Shown piece after piece: positions 13,838 to 21,081 of a stretch of 29,252 nucleotides of DNA; position 1 is the stretch's first letter, and each line of letters opens with the position of its first letter. The stretch spans positions 1 to 29,252 of IMG/VR virus record IMGVR_UViG_3300043410_001034; one strand, 5' to 3'. The notes under the pieces are model-generated. The model worked only from the letters and a program-made list of their open reading frames with translations. It ran no database searches and was not told the origin of the DNA. Origin of the DNA: a virus. A program made the translations under genes and the position numbers.

Positions 13838-14601
13838 ACGAAAGACAGCTCAAACGTCAGGCAAGAGAACGGTATGCGGTAGCCTCCCGGGTCGAACGGG
13901 ATTATCTTCGAAACATCCGCAAGCTGACCAACCAGATTGACCACATGGTTAAAGGTATGGTCAACATTAAAATGACTCAATACGAATTGGAGCGAGCGCA
14001 AGCCCGACTTCAAGCCATGCTTAGGCAATACGGTGAAACCATTACTCCGTGGGCTGAAAGCGCTGCTGAGAAAATGGTCAAACGAGTTGAATCCATCGAC
14101 GAGAACAACTGGACCCGTCTAGGTAAACAAATCAATCGATCCCTCCGCAAAGAACTTCAAGATGCCCCAGTTGGAGAAACGCTTCGGTCATTTATGGCCG
14201 AACAGGTAGTCTTGATAAAGAGCCTCCCTATTGAAGCGGCTGAACGGGTCCATAAAATGACGCTTGAAGGGATAACCACCGGGGAAAGGGCTTCAAGCAT
14301 AGCGGCAAAAATCCTCGAAACAGGTTCTGTTACTAAAAGTCGTGCCCAGCTAATCGCCCGCACAGAAGTGGCTCGAACGGCTTCAGGTCTTACCATGGCG
14401 CGCTCAAAACACGTGGGTGCAACGCATTATTACTGGAGAACCTCAGGAGACGGGGATGTAAGGGCGAGCCATAAGAAATTTAACGGTAGGATAATTGCTT
14501 GGGATGATCCTCCAGAGGTTGATCCGGGTTATCGGTACCACGCGGGGATGTTCCCAAATTGCCGGTGTTATCCAGAACCTATCCTCGAGGAAGAACTTTA
14601 A
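13834..14601 (+). CDS. MuF-like head morphogenesis protein
   Basis: This 255-residue protein starts with GTG overlapping the portal stop. Residues 1-130 are helical and charged. Residues about 145-255 carry the Mu gpF-like pattern: GITTGERASSIAAKILE, TEVARTASGLTMARS, a YWRTSGDGDVRASHKKFNGR core with the catalytic-looking S-x-H, and AGMFPNCRCYPEP with CRC near the C-terminus. MuF proteins are minor head proteins bound next to the portal and probably ejected with the DNA; some carry toxin-like extensions, none is seen here. The gene is followed, 12 bases later, by the lysis cassette, so MuF is the last head gene before lysis genes. Confidence 0.88.
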   Translation: MNERQLKRQARERYAVASRVERDYLRNIRKLTNQIDHMVKGMVNIKMTQYELERAQARLQAMLRQYGETITPWAESAAEKMVKRVESIDENNWTRLGKQINRSLRKELQDAPVGETLRSFMAEQVVLIKSLPIEAAERVHKMTLEGITTGERASSIAAKILETGSVTKSRAQLIARTEVARTASGLTMARSKHVGATHYYWRTSGDGDVRASHKKFNGRIIAWDDPPEVDPGYRYHAGMFPNCRCYPEPILEEEL

Positions 14602-14613
14602 CCGGAGAACACT

Positions 14614-14892
14614 ATGAACATTTTCGAAGCAGTCACTTCTTTTGCAAAAGCCCTCGAATACGGCAAACAACTATCAAATGCCTCGACTTGGAGCTCACGA
14701 GCTTCAGCTCTTTCGATTCTCGGTCCGTTAGCGGCTCTAGTTATTTCGATTCTGGAGAGTCAGGGAATTAGTCTTGGTATTGGAGCAACCGATGTTCAGA
14801 CTCTTGCTAATGGGGCTGCTATTCTTGGCGTCACATTGGGCCAGCTCATTCAAACAGCCTCGAACAAAGACGCTGGAATCAAAAAGGGTTAA
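14614..14892 (+). CDS. Putative holin-like membrane protein
   Basis: This 92-residue protein has two hydrophobic segments: residues about 33-49 (ALSILGPLAALVISILE) and about 60-80 (AILGVTLGQLIQ and its flanks). The N-terminus is polar and the C-terminus basic (ASNKDAGIKKG). A small two-span protein with a basic tail right before another membrane protein and an endolysin is a typical holin arrangement. It could instead be a spanin or pinholin partner. GGAG lies nine bases before the ATG. The holin role is inferred from size, membrane spans and cassette position. Confidence 0.6.
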   Translation: MNIFEAVTSFAKALEYGKQLSNASTWSSRASALSILGPLAALVISILESQGISLGIGATDVQTLANGAAILGVTLGQLIQTASNKDAGIKKG

Positions 14893-14896
14893 AGCA

Positions 14897-15088
14897 ATGC
14901 CAGACGTACCATGCCGCCTCGCCCGGCTCGAAGAAAGAGTAGAGCATATGGGACAAGTAGCTGACAAGGTTGATTTGATATTGGAAAATCAGACAAAGCA
15001 AAGAGGTTTTATAGCCGGAGTCACTTTTACAGTGGGAGCGCTGGCTTCAATCATCACCATGGCTTTTGATAAAGGATGGTTTAGATGA
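14897..15088 (+). CDS. XhlA/holin-like protein with coiled coil and one membrane span
   Basis: The 63-residue protein has an N-terminal amphipathic helix (MPDVPCRLARLEERVEHMG, then VADKVDLILENQTKQRG) followed by one hydrophobic span (FIAGVTFTVGALASIITMAF). This layout matches XhlA-type holin/hemolysin proteins, in which a coiled-coil domain precedes one C-terminal membrane span. It sits between the other membrane protein and the endolysin, whose start overlaps its stop (ATGA). The ATG at 14897 is preferred to an in-frame start at 14774, which lies inside the preceding gene; only a weak GGG-type SD precedes it. It may be the true holin, with 14614-14892 as a partner or antiholin. Confidence 0.62.
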   Translation: MPDVPCRLARLEERVEHMGQVADKVDLILENQTKQRGFIAGVTFTVGALASIITMAFDKGWFR

Positions 15089-15513
15089 CTACTTCAAAAG
15101 ACTGTTTTGCTAAGTGGGGAAACCCAAAGGAAAATGAACGCAAGTTCATGGTGATGTGGGATGTACCGGAAAATCTCGAAATTGGGGTAATCCCAAAACG
15201 TATTTACTGTAACAAACTAATGCCCGGCCCATTAGAAGCCGCATTTAAGAATCTGATTTCAACCGGATGTGTTCACGAACTAAAGACTTGGGATGGATGT
15301 TTCAACATTCGCAACATTCGTGGAACTATTATCCCATCCCCCAGTCTTCATTCTTGGGGCATTGCAATCGATCTCAATGCCACTTGGAACCGACTGGGTA
15401 AACCTCCCGTTTTGTCAGCAAAATTCGTTAAGTGTTTTACTGACGCGGGATTTGAATGGGGCGGTAATTGGAAGCGTCCAGATGGTATGCATTTCCAATT
15501 AGCGAAAATTTAA
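15085..15513 (+). CDS. Endolysin, peptidase M15-like (L-Ala-D-Glu or D-Ala-D-Ala type)
   Basis: This 142-residue enzyme is a zinc peptidase of the M15 group that cleaves peptide bonds in the host peptidoglycan. The zinc ligands fit H89 and D96 in SLHSWGIAIDLN and H136 in DGMHFQL. The spacing HxxGxAxD then PDxMHFQ is the signature of phage M15_4 endolysins. No signal peptide or membrane anchor is seen, so it depends on the adjacent holin for access to the wall. The start overlaps the XhlA-like gene (ATGA). It is followed by an 89-base gap, then the protease gene. Substrate (L-Ala-D-Glu versus D-Ala-D-Ala) cannot be decided here. Confidence 0.88.
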   Translation: MTTSKDCFAKWGNPKENERKFMVMWDVPENLEIGVIPKRIYCNKLMPGPLEAAFKNLISTGCVHELKTWDGCFNIRNIRGTIIPSPSLHSWGIAIDLNATWNRLGKPPVLSAKFVKCFTDAGFEWGGNWKRPDGMHFQLAKI

Positions 15514-15602
15514 AAAATCAAGTGACTGATAGTTGCTCTTGGATTTAAATTTACCGTGTTGATTGTTTATTTTGTTTTCACGTGAATTCTGGAACGATAA
15601 GT

Positions 15603-17015
15603 ATGATTAGGGCTAGTATCTATACTGTCGAGAAAATCGGGCCGAATCAGGAACTCACCCCCGAAGGCTTTTTGCTGTGTCGGGATGTACCTGTGGCCAG
15701 AACCGGCATGATGATCTACGGGCCTGAAGAAACGCCTATCGAGCCGGGTCCAGACGGTATTGTCAAAATCTTCCGTAATGAGGAAGACGTTTTCTCTCAG
15801 GCTACTATTGCTAGCGCAATTGGTAAACCTGTCACAAATGACCATCCCGAAGAAGACGTCACTCCCGCGAATTGGAAAGGTGAAGCCCACGGTGTAGCCC
15901 TGAATGTCCGGCGCGGTGAAGGAGCTATGGATGATCTTCTTTTGATGGACTTAATGATAACCACGACGGAAGGTATTGAGGCCGTCCAGAGTGGTAAGAG
16001 AGAAATCAGCCTCGGATACGATGCAGATTACGAAATTACTGGGGATGGTATGGGGAAGCAGTCTAATATCATCATCAACCATATTGCTCTTGTGGAACAA
16101 GGGCGCTGTGGTTCAAGATGTGCAATCAAAGACCAGAAACCTAACTTAGAGGCTACACCAATGGCGAAAAGTAAGAAGACGAAGGGTCTGGGCAGATTCT
16201 ATGACTATCTGTTCCGGGCTCATAAGGCAAAGGATGCCGAAGAAATCAGCGAAATCGCTGAAGAGATGGCTCAGGATGAAGCGCTGACCGAAGAAGAACG
16301 AGTTGGTATGCTGGACGAAGAGCTTGGCGGCTCTCATATCCACATCCACGCTGGTTCACAGGATGACGACGATTTCGGTGGCCGCACTGGTTTCTCCGAC
16401 GACGACATCAATGAATTTATCGCACGCAATGATTCTGACCATGATGAATTCCGTTCGCGTCTTGAAGCTCTCGAAGCTAAGCTTGCTGGGGATACCCCGC
16501 CTGCGGCTGAGACTCTTGACGAAGAAGGTGAAGAAGGCGAGAAGCTTGAAGAATTCCTCAAGGATGAAGCCCCTGAAGGTGTTTCAGAGGAAGAAGTCAC
16601 CAAGGCTCGCGATTCACGCTACCTGAAGGATAGCTTTAAGGATACGATTGCACTGGCTGAGATTCTTTCTCCGGGCATTCGCATTCCTACTTTTGATTCG
16701 GCTGCAGCTCCCGTGGTTACCGCAAAGCGTATCTGCAAACTGCGCAAGCAGGCTCTGGATATGGCTTACGGTACCGCCGCAACTCGTCCAATTATCGAAG
16801 ACCTTATGAATGGCAAGGTTCTTGATACCAGTCGGATGACTTGTGATGCAGCTCGAGTCCTGTTCCGTTCTGCGGCGGCTGTTAAGCGTAACAGTAACGC
16901 AAGCGGTCAGGTTCGGGATTCAATTCCTGACATGGGTCGTCCGGCCAAAAAGCCGGTCATGACTCTTGCGGAGCTGAATGAGCTTAACAAGCAGTCTTAC
17001 TCTTCCAAGAAATAA
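15603..17015 (+). CDS. DUF2213 prohead protease with acidic scaffold-like C-terminus
   Basis: This is a 470-residue protein. Residues 1 to about 185 match the DUF2213 family, a head-maturation-protease-like domain found between MuF and capsid genes (KPVTNDHPEEDV near 80 and INHIALVEQGRCG near 160). The rest is a long, strongly acidic, low-complexity region with HIHIH at 245-249, an Asp/Glu-rich stretch and a mixed C-terminal part, ending PVMTLAELNELNK. An acidic, flexible tail fused to a protease resembles combined protease-scaffold genes. The ATG at 15603 has no strong SD; an in-frame GTG at 15582 lies within a palindrome. An in-frame internal ATG at 16161 may make the tail separately. Confidence 0.8.
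   Translation: MIRASIYTVEKIGPNQELTPEGFLLCRDVPVARTGMMIYGPEETPIEPGPDGIVKIFRNEEDVFSQATIASAIGKPVTNDHPEEDVTPANWKGEAHGVALNVRRGEGAMDDLLLMDLMITTTEGIEAVQSGKREISLGYDADYEITGDGMGKQSNIIINHIALVEQGRCGSRCAIKDQKPNLEATPMAKSKKTKGLGRFYDYLFRAHKAKDAEEISEIAEEMAQDEALTEEERVGMLDEELGGSHIHIHAGSQDDDDFGGRTGFSDDDINEFIARNDSDHDEFRSRLEALEAKLAGDTPPAAETLDEEGEEGEKLEEFLKDEAPEGVSEEEVTKARDSRYLKDSFKDTIALAEILSPGIRIPTFDSAAAPVVTAKRICKLRKQALDMAYGTAATRPIIEDLMNGKVLDTSRMTCDAARVLFRSAAAVKRNSNASGQVRDSIPDMGRPAKKPVMTLAELNELNKQSYSSKK
16161..17015 (+). CDS. Candidate nested scaffold protein (internal in-frame start)
   Basis: Codon 187 of the protease gene is an ATG in the context MAKSKKTKGLGRFYDYLF, with AGAGG at 16148-16152 eight bases upstream. 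Translation from it would give a 284-residue acidic protein that lacks the protease domain. Lysine codons change sharply at this point: 6 AAA and 2 AAG before it, 4 AAA and 18 AAG after it, the latter matching the neighbouring major capsid gene. That pattern fits a separately translated, highly expressed scaffold, like Nu3 nested in lambda gene C. The internal start is seen; its use is inference. Confidence 0.5.
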   Translation: MAKSKKTKGLGRFYDYLFRAHKAKDAEEISEIAEEMAQDEALTEEERVGMLDEELGGSHIHIHAGSQDDDDFGGRTGFSDDDINEFIARNDSDHDEFRSRLEALEAKLAGDTPPAAETLDEEGEEGEKLEEFLKDEAPEGVSEEEVTKARDSRYLKDSFKDTIALAEILSPGIRIPTFDSAAAPVVTAKRICKLRKQALDMAYGTAATRPIIEDLMNGKVLDTSRMTCDAARVLFRSAAAVKRNSNASGQVRDSIPDMGRPAKKPVMTLAELNELNKQSYSSKK

Positions 17016-17025
17016 GGTGAAACAC

Positions 17026-17565
17026 ATGAAAAGAGCAAAGTTCAAGGACGTAGCCTTCAAGTACCGCATGGGTGCTGGCTATCCCGGTGATGTCAACCGT
17101 ACCCATCCGGTAGACATTCTTCCTTCACTGATGGATACCACGAATCCTCCGACCGCTTTCGGTCAGGCTGTGGTTATCGATGCAACCTCACACGCTATCC
17201 GTAAGATCATCGCCACGGATGACGCTAACATCTCACTTTACGGTATTACGGTTCGTCCGTACCCGTTCCAGCAGGCTCAGACCAATCAGAACTTCGGTGC
17301 TGTTGGCATCGGTGCTTCTGGTCTTCCGGTCTCCGGCGAAGTGGACGTTATGTGCCGCGGCTTTATGATCGTCGCCGTTCCCACAGGTCAGACCCCGCTG
17401 AAGGGCAACCCAGTTTACGTATGGTATGAAGCCTCAACGGGTTCTCATGTACAGGGTGGCTTTGAAGCACAGGCTAGTGCTGGCAACACAATCGAAGTGC
17501 TCAACGCTTACTGGAACAGCAGCGCTGACGCCAACGGCTACGCTGAAATTGCGTTCAACATCTAA
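17026..17565 (+). CDS. Putative head decoration / structural cement protein
   Basis: This 179-residue protein begins MKRAKFKDVAFKYRMGAGYP and is beta-rich, with GEVDVMCRGFMIVAVPTG and GGFEAQASAGNTIEV. This placement and pattern resemble the structural cement proteins that stabilise the capsid in many DUF2213/DUF2184 phages. It is located between protease/scaffold and capsid genes, as such proteins usually are. AAGGTG precedes the ATG at 17026. The lysine and glycine codon use is as biased as that of the capsid gene, consistent with abundant expression. The specific fold is not proven. Confidence 0.7.
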   Translation: MKRAKFKDVAFKYRMGAGYPGDVNRTHPVDILPSLMDTTNPPTAFGQAVVIDATSHAIRKIIATDDANISLYGITVRPYPFQQAQTNQNFGAVGIGASGLPVSGEVDVMCRGFMIVAVPTGQTPLKGNPVYVWYEASTGSHVQGGFEAQASAGNTIEVLNAYWNSSADANGYAEIAFNI

Positions 17566-17579
17566 GAGGTAATCAACAG

Positions 17580-18686
17580 ATGAAAAGAATGAAGACTCGT
17601 GATATGATGACCTTCGATGCCGCTGGCAAGCAGGTTATCGATCAGGCCGGCACCGAACGGGGCCGACTGCTCGGCACCAATTTCCAGACCCACGATGGTC
17701 GCACCGTTGACTCAACTGGTGCATTCCTCGTCGGTGAACTGGAGCGTTTGGATCTTACCCTTCACAAGCCGCTTGCGGCTGTCACTTGGGGCCGAGATAT
17801 CGACCTCCGTGACGATGTGACCATTGCTGACGACGTTTCCAGCTTCACCGTTTCAAGCTTTGCTTCAGCCGGTGGCCTCGGAGACGGTCAGGCTGTGGGT
17901 AACGGTAAGTCATGGATCGGCCGTAAATCAAATCAGGTTCCCGGCACTTCTATCGACATCGCGAAGATTGCAAACCCGCTTACTCCTTGGGGTAATGAGC
18001 TGGCTTACACCCTCTTCGAATTGGAATCAGCTGCAAAGCTCGGCCGTCCGATCGACCAGCAGAAGTTTGAAGCTCTCCAGCTGAAGCATCAGATGGACAT
18101 CGACGAACAGGTTTATATCGGTGATACTAGCCTTGGTCTGTATGGTCTGGTCAACAACCCGCTGGTAGCCCAGTACGGTACGCAGACCAGCCTCCCAGAC
18201 GGTATCAGCGGTTTCTCTCAGTGGACCAAGAAGACTCCTGACGAAATCCTCGCTGATGTTAACGAAATGCTCGTTAGCACTTGGACTGCTTCAGGTTGGG
18301 CTGTCATCTCTGACAAGATCCTGCTTCCGCCGGCTCAGTACGGTTACATCGCTACCCAGAAAGTCTCGAACGCTGGTAACGTGTCCATCCTCAAGTACAT
18401 CCTTGAGAACAACCTCTTTACCCGTTCTGAAGGTAAGGAACTGGACATCAAGCCGGTCAAGTGGCTCGTCGGTGCAGGTGCAGGCGGTACGCTGGGCGTA
18501 GCCGGTACTGTTGACCGAGCTGTAGTTTACAAGCAGGAACGGGATCGCGTTCGCTTCCCGATGACCCTGCTGAACCGCACCCCGGTACAGTACGATTCCA
18601 TTTTCCACAAGACCACTTACTTCTGTAAGCTCGGTGCTGTGGAAATCGTGTACCCGGAACTTTTGGGCTACTTCGATGGGTTATAA
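17580..18686 (+). CDS. Major capsid protein (DUF2184 family)
   Basis: This 368-residue protein is the shell subunit. It follows protease and cement genes, has a strong SD (AAGAGG) before the ATG at 17580, and shows strong codon bias (CTG, CGT, GGT, AAG). Visible DUF2184-type features are a mobile N-terminal region (MKRMKTRDMMTFDAAGKQ), an NPLTPWGNELAYTLFELE segment, EQVYIGDTSLGLYGLVN, and a C-terminal beta end VEIVYPELLGYFDGL. The length is close to the HK97-fold family norm. The next gene downstream is a homing endonuclease, which makes the capsid gene a likely target region for endonuclease invasion. The family is inferred from pattern and context. Confidence 0.85.
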   Translation: MKRMKTRDMMTFDAAGKQVIDQAGTERGRLLGTNFQTHDGRTVDSTGAFLVGELERLDLTLHKPLAAVTWGRDIDLRDDVTIADDVSSFTVSSFASAGGLGDGQAVGNGKSWIGRKSNQVPGTSIDIAKIANPLTPWGNELAYTLFELESAAKLGRPIDQQKFEALQLKHQMDIDEQVYIGDTSLGLYGLVNNPLVAQYGTQTSLPDGISGFSQWTKKTPDEILADVNEMLVSTWTASGWAVISDKILLPPAQYGYIATQKVSNAGNVSILKYILENNLFTRSEGKELDIKPVKWLVGAGAGGTLGVAGTVDRAVVYKQERDRVRFPMTLLNRTPVQYDSIFHKTTYFCKLGAVEIVYPELLGYFDGL

Positions 18687-18706
18687 TAACGGTTGAAAAG
18701 CCGTTA
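18687..18706 (+). repeat. Short hairpin after the capsid gene
   Basis: TAACGG (18687-18692) and CCGTTA (18701-18706) form a six-base stem with an eight-base loop right after the capsid stop. No T-run follows, so terminator activity is doubtful. The loop contains the -35 box of the promoter at 18693-18722. Confidence 0.45.
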
Positions 18707-18722
18707 GGGCCTAAGGTAAAAT
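18693..18722 (+). promoter_or_regulatory. Promoter for the homing endonuclease gene
   Basis: TTGAAA (18693-18698) and TAAAAT (18717-18722) are separated by 18 bases; each hexamer matches the sigma70 consensus at five of six positions. The expected first transcribed base is near 18729-18730, inside or just past the left arm of the hairpin at 18720-18750. It is the best promoter-like sequence in the late block. Confidence 0.6.
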
Positions 18723-18750
18723 CTCCCTGTTCTAAACAAGCAGGGAGATT
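18720..18750 (+). promoter_or_regulatory. RBS-hiding hairpin upstream of the homing endonuclease
   Basis: The arms AATCTCCCTG (18720-18729) and CAGGGAGATT (18741-18750) pair perfectly over ten bases with an 11-base loop. The right arm contains the only SD (AGGGAG, 18742-18747) of the endonuclease gene at 18757. Read-through RNA from upstream would carry both arms and hide the SD. RNA started at the internal promoter would lack nearly the whole left arm and expose it. Confidence 0.6.
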
Positions 18751-18756
18751 CCCCAA

Positions 18757-19500
18757 ATGGCGATTATCTACGGATTGTTTGATCCGCGTATTGAACCGAA
18801 CGTGATCCGCTATGTCGGATACACCCAGTACACTGCGGAATTTCGTCTCATTCAACATTTGACCGAGGCGAAGAAAAAGAGAAAGAGCCACCGTCATCAT
18901 TGGCTCAACAGTTTAACGGACGATGGGATTCGTCCGGGGATATTGATTCTTGAGGAAGTCTCTGAGGAGAACTGGCAAGAACGCGAACAGTATTGGATTG
19001 AGCATTACGCCGATACTGTGGTCAACGGAACTATTGGTGGTGATGGCTTAGTCAATCCTACCCAAGAAGTTCGAGACCGAATAGCCGCCAGCCTTCGGGG
19101 TCAAAACCTCGGTAACCAGTATCGTAAAGGAATCCCGCATTCAGAAGAAGTTAGGCGCAAATTAAGTGAATCGTTGCGTAATTCAGAAAAGGTTAAAGCG
19201 GCTGGTTTAGCAAAGCGGGGAATAGACCCACATCAGAATTTAACCCAAGAACAGATAGCCGCCCGAAATGAGAAAATTCGACAGGCTAAACTGGGAAAGA
19301 AAAGAACACCGTTTTCCGAAGAAACGAAAGAACGGATGCGAGAAGCACACACAGGGACCAAACTCCCAACTGCTTCCGCAAAAAAGCTGGGGTCTCGATT
19401 TATTAACGATGGAATCGAGATGAAGCAACTGAAAGCCGGGGAACCCTTACCAGATGGCTGGGTCTACGGTATGATTAAGAAACCTAAACTAGAGGATTGA
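18757..19500 (+). CDS. GIY-YIG homing endonuclease with NUMOD3-type DNA-binding repeats
   Basis: This 247-residue protein is a free-standing mobile-element nuclease. Residues about 1-95 form a GIY-YIG domain: IIYG at 3-6, RYVGYT at 18-23, R30, the EREQYWIEHY helix with its catalytic Glu, and VNGTIGGDG. Two NUMOD3-like DNA-binding segments follow (about 121-142 with GIPHSEEVRRKLSE, and about 183-202 with RTPFSEETKERMRE). The C-terminal FINDGIEMKQLKAGEPLPDG segment is typical of phage homing nucleases. It would cut a related phage lacking this gene and be copied in by repair. The ATG lies nine bases after its SD. Its last codons contain the SD of the next gene. Confidence 0.9.
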   Translation: MAIIYGLFDPRIEPNVIRYVGYTQYTAEFRLIQHLTEAKKKRKSHRHHWLNSLTDDGIRPGILILEEVSEENWQEREQYWIEHYADTVVNGTIGGDGLVNPTQEVRDRIAASLRGQNLGNQYRKGIPHSEEVRRKLSESLRNSEKVKAAGLAKRGIDPHQNLTQEQIAARNEKIRQAKLGKKRTPFSEETKERMREAHTGTKLPTASAKKLGSRFINDGIEMKQLKAGEPLPDGWVYGMIKKPKLED

Positions 19501-19502
19501 AC

Positions 19503-20018
19503 ATGGCTAAGAAAGACGCCCCGTGGCAGGCTCCAGCACAGGCACCTGCAGAAGAAGCCACCTCCGCCCCGATCGTAGAAGAAACCCCAGTTCCGGCCGC
19601 AGAAGAACCGGTTGTACCAGAGACCGAAACGGATGATTCCGTTTCTGAAGATACCACCGAAAGTCCGGCTGAAGATTTAGTGGTGGCGAAAGTCACTCAG
19701 CGTTATACTATTAGTCTTGACCATCATCGTCGGGTTACTTATATGCCGGGCAATGTAGTTATGCCAAGAGCTCACGCCGAAAGCTGGTACAGTAAGGCTT
19801 GTGGTACCGTGATTGTTGGTGTTCCGGATACGGCTTCTGTAACCGGTTTCCCGGCTAAGCAAGCTCTTGACTCTATCAAGGCGAAGGCTAATTCCGCTCA
19901 GCTGGAGCTTGGCGCTTTGTTGGAAAAGCTTAGCGATTTAACCAAAGAACAGACTGCAGCACTGACCAAGGCACGGGATGCCCTTAAAAACGCTTCAGAA
20001 CAGCTTGGGAGTTTCTAA
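19503..20018 (+). CDS. Hypothetical protein with Pro/Ala/Glu-rich N-terminus
   Basis: This 171-residue protein begins [20 protein letters not shown], then a low-complexity acidic and Pro-rich segment to about residue 60. A folded part follows ([20 protein letters not shown]), and the C-terminus is helical ([18 protein letters not shown]). Its place right after the capsid region suggests a head or connector role. Its SD (AGAGG) lies inside the end of the homing endonuclease gene. The stop overlaps the next ATG (TAATG). No family is recognised. Confidence 0.6.
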   Translation: MAKKDAPWQAPAQAPAEEATSAPIVEETPVPAAEEPVVPETETDDSVSEDTTESPAEDLVVAKVTQRYTISLDHHRRVTYMPGNVVMPRAHAESWYSKACGTVIVGVPDTASVTGFPAKQALDSIKAKANSAQLELGALLEKLSDLTKEQTAALTKARDALKNASEQLGSF

Positions 20019-20239
20019 TGCCGCTAATTCAGTCTGCTTCGGAAGAAGCCCTGCAAAAGAATATCGCCACCGAAATTGAGCACGGGAAAGACCCGAAGCA
20101 GGCGGCGGCTATTGGTTACGCTACCCAGCGAGCAAATGACGCAATTCCTGAATATGAAATGGGGAAATTGGATACTCTCCCGTCTCAGGTGAGTCAGGCT
20201 GAGCTGGAAGCTAATTCTCATTGTTACGGGGACGAATAA
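20018..20239 (+). CDS. Small head-region protein, 73 residues
   Basis: This protein begins [20 protein letters not shown] and carries [20 protein letters not shown]. That pattern (a start with Pro-Leu-Ile, then a helix with QAxAIGYA-x-QR) recurs in small phage proteins near the capsid. Function unknown; some relatives lie beside prohead proteases. It is translationally coupled on both sides by TAATG overlaps. Confidence 0.6.
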   Translation: MPLIQSASEEALQKNIATEIEHGKDPKQAAAIGYATQRANDAIPEYEMGKLDTLPSQVSQAELEANSHCYGDE

Positions 20240-20457
20240 TGGCAAAGCACATTCATGTTTATCTGAAAGGCCGGGGAAAGGATGCAAATCCAGATGGTAC
20301 TATTAGTCCAGATGAAAAGACCCGTGAAGCTCAGCTCAAATCTGAATGCGAAGCTTTTGCCCGTAAGGTAAAGCAGGAAGCCTACAAGATTGGTGGAGAT
20401 TTCCGCGGCCCGGGCATTTACATGCGTATGATGCAAGTTCTTTCTAAAAAGGTTTAA
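20239..20457 (+). CDS. Small protein with HIH-type N-terminal motif, 72 residues
   Basis: The N-terminus [20 protein letters not shown] is close to that of the next gene (MTKHVHIHLRLRKARDANSS): KH, alternating His, a basic turn, then (K/R)DAN. The remaining residues are helical with a basic C-terminus (FARKVKQEAYKIGGDFRGPG). The ATG at 20239 overlaps the previous stop; an earlier in-frame start at 20221 lies inside the upstream gene. The motif may be a targeting or cleavage tag for the phage head, see the finding on this motif. Function unknown. Confidence 0.6.
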   Translation: MAKHIHVYLKGRGKDANPDGTISPDEKTREAQLKSECEAFARKVKQEAYKIGGDFRGPGIYMRMMQVLSKKV

Positions 20458-20459
20458 TC

Positions 20460-21068
20460 ATGACTAAGCATGTCCACATCCATCTTCGTCTTCGTAAAGC
20501 GCGTGATGCTAATTCATCTGAGAACCGTATTTCTCAAGTCAAGGCAGAGATCAAACGCCTCGAAGGCCGGATGAACGCTTACACTGGCAGTGCTCCGCTT
20601 CAGGAAAAAGCAAAGACGGCCGAAAAGCTGAAACAGCTTCGCGGCGAATTGAAAAGCCTTGGTGTAAAAGATGCTGACACTGTGGCCATGCTTATCCGCA
20701 CCGTTCCTAAAGTCGGTGGAGGTTCATATCCGGCTGGGACAAGGATTAAGGTCAAGACCTATCAGGGATCTAATCTATACAATGTTGAATTTCCAGATGG
20801 GCATACACAGCCCGTCGATCGAGATAGAATCAAGACTTTTGTAGACCCTTTTCCGGATTACAAAAGCAAGGATGCCGATTCAGAAGTGGCTACTTTTCGA
20901 GCTCTTTTGGCCCACCTTCAGATTCAGTTCGAAGAGCTTGAGCATGCCGCCGAAAGTCTCGAAGGTAAGCTCACCGACGAGAAACTGAAAGCCGCTCTGA
21001 AAAGCCTAGCTCCAGCATTCGAAACCTTTGAACAGGCTATGGCTAATGCTGGTAAGGAAACCATTTAA
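20460..21068 (+). CDS. Protein with HVHIHL N-terminal motif, 202 residues
   Basis: The N-terminus repeats the HxHxH and (R/K)DAN pattern of the preceding gene. Residues about 25-70 are a basic coiled helix (QVKAEIKRLEGRMN and KQLRGELKSLG). A beta-rich middle follows (GGSYPAGTRIKVKTYQGS and YNVEFPDGHTQPV), and the end is helical (AHLQIQFEELEHAAESL). KDAD occurs at two later points. It could be a connector or scaffold-like head protein; nothing more specific can be said. It lies 13 bases before the DUF4054 gene. Confidence 0.6.
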   Translation: MTKHVHIHLRLRKARDANSSENRISQVKAEIKRLEGRMNAYTGSAPLQEKAKTAEKLKQLRGELKSLGVKDADTVAMLIRTVPKVGGGSYPAGTRIKVKTYQGSNLYNVEFPDGHTQPVDRDRIKTFVDPFPDYKSKDADSEVATFRALLAHLQIQFEELEHAAESLEGKLTDEKLKAALKSLAPAFETFEQAMANAGKETI

Positions 21069-21081
21069 ATAGGAGCATCCA

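Noticed and set aside
18687-18706. Intrinsic terminator after the capsid gene
   Set aside because: The hairpin has no T-run after it, and its loop holds a promoter -35 box.
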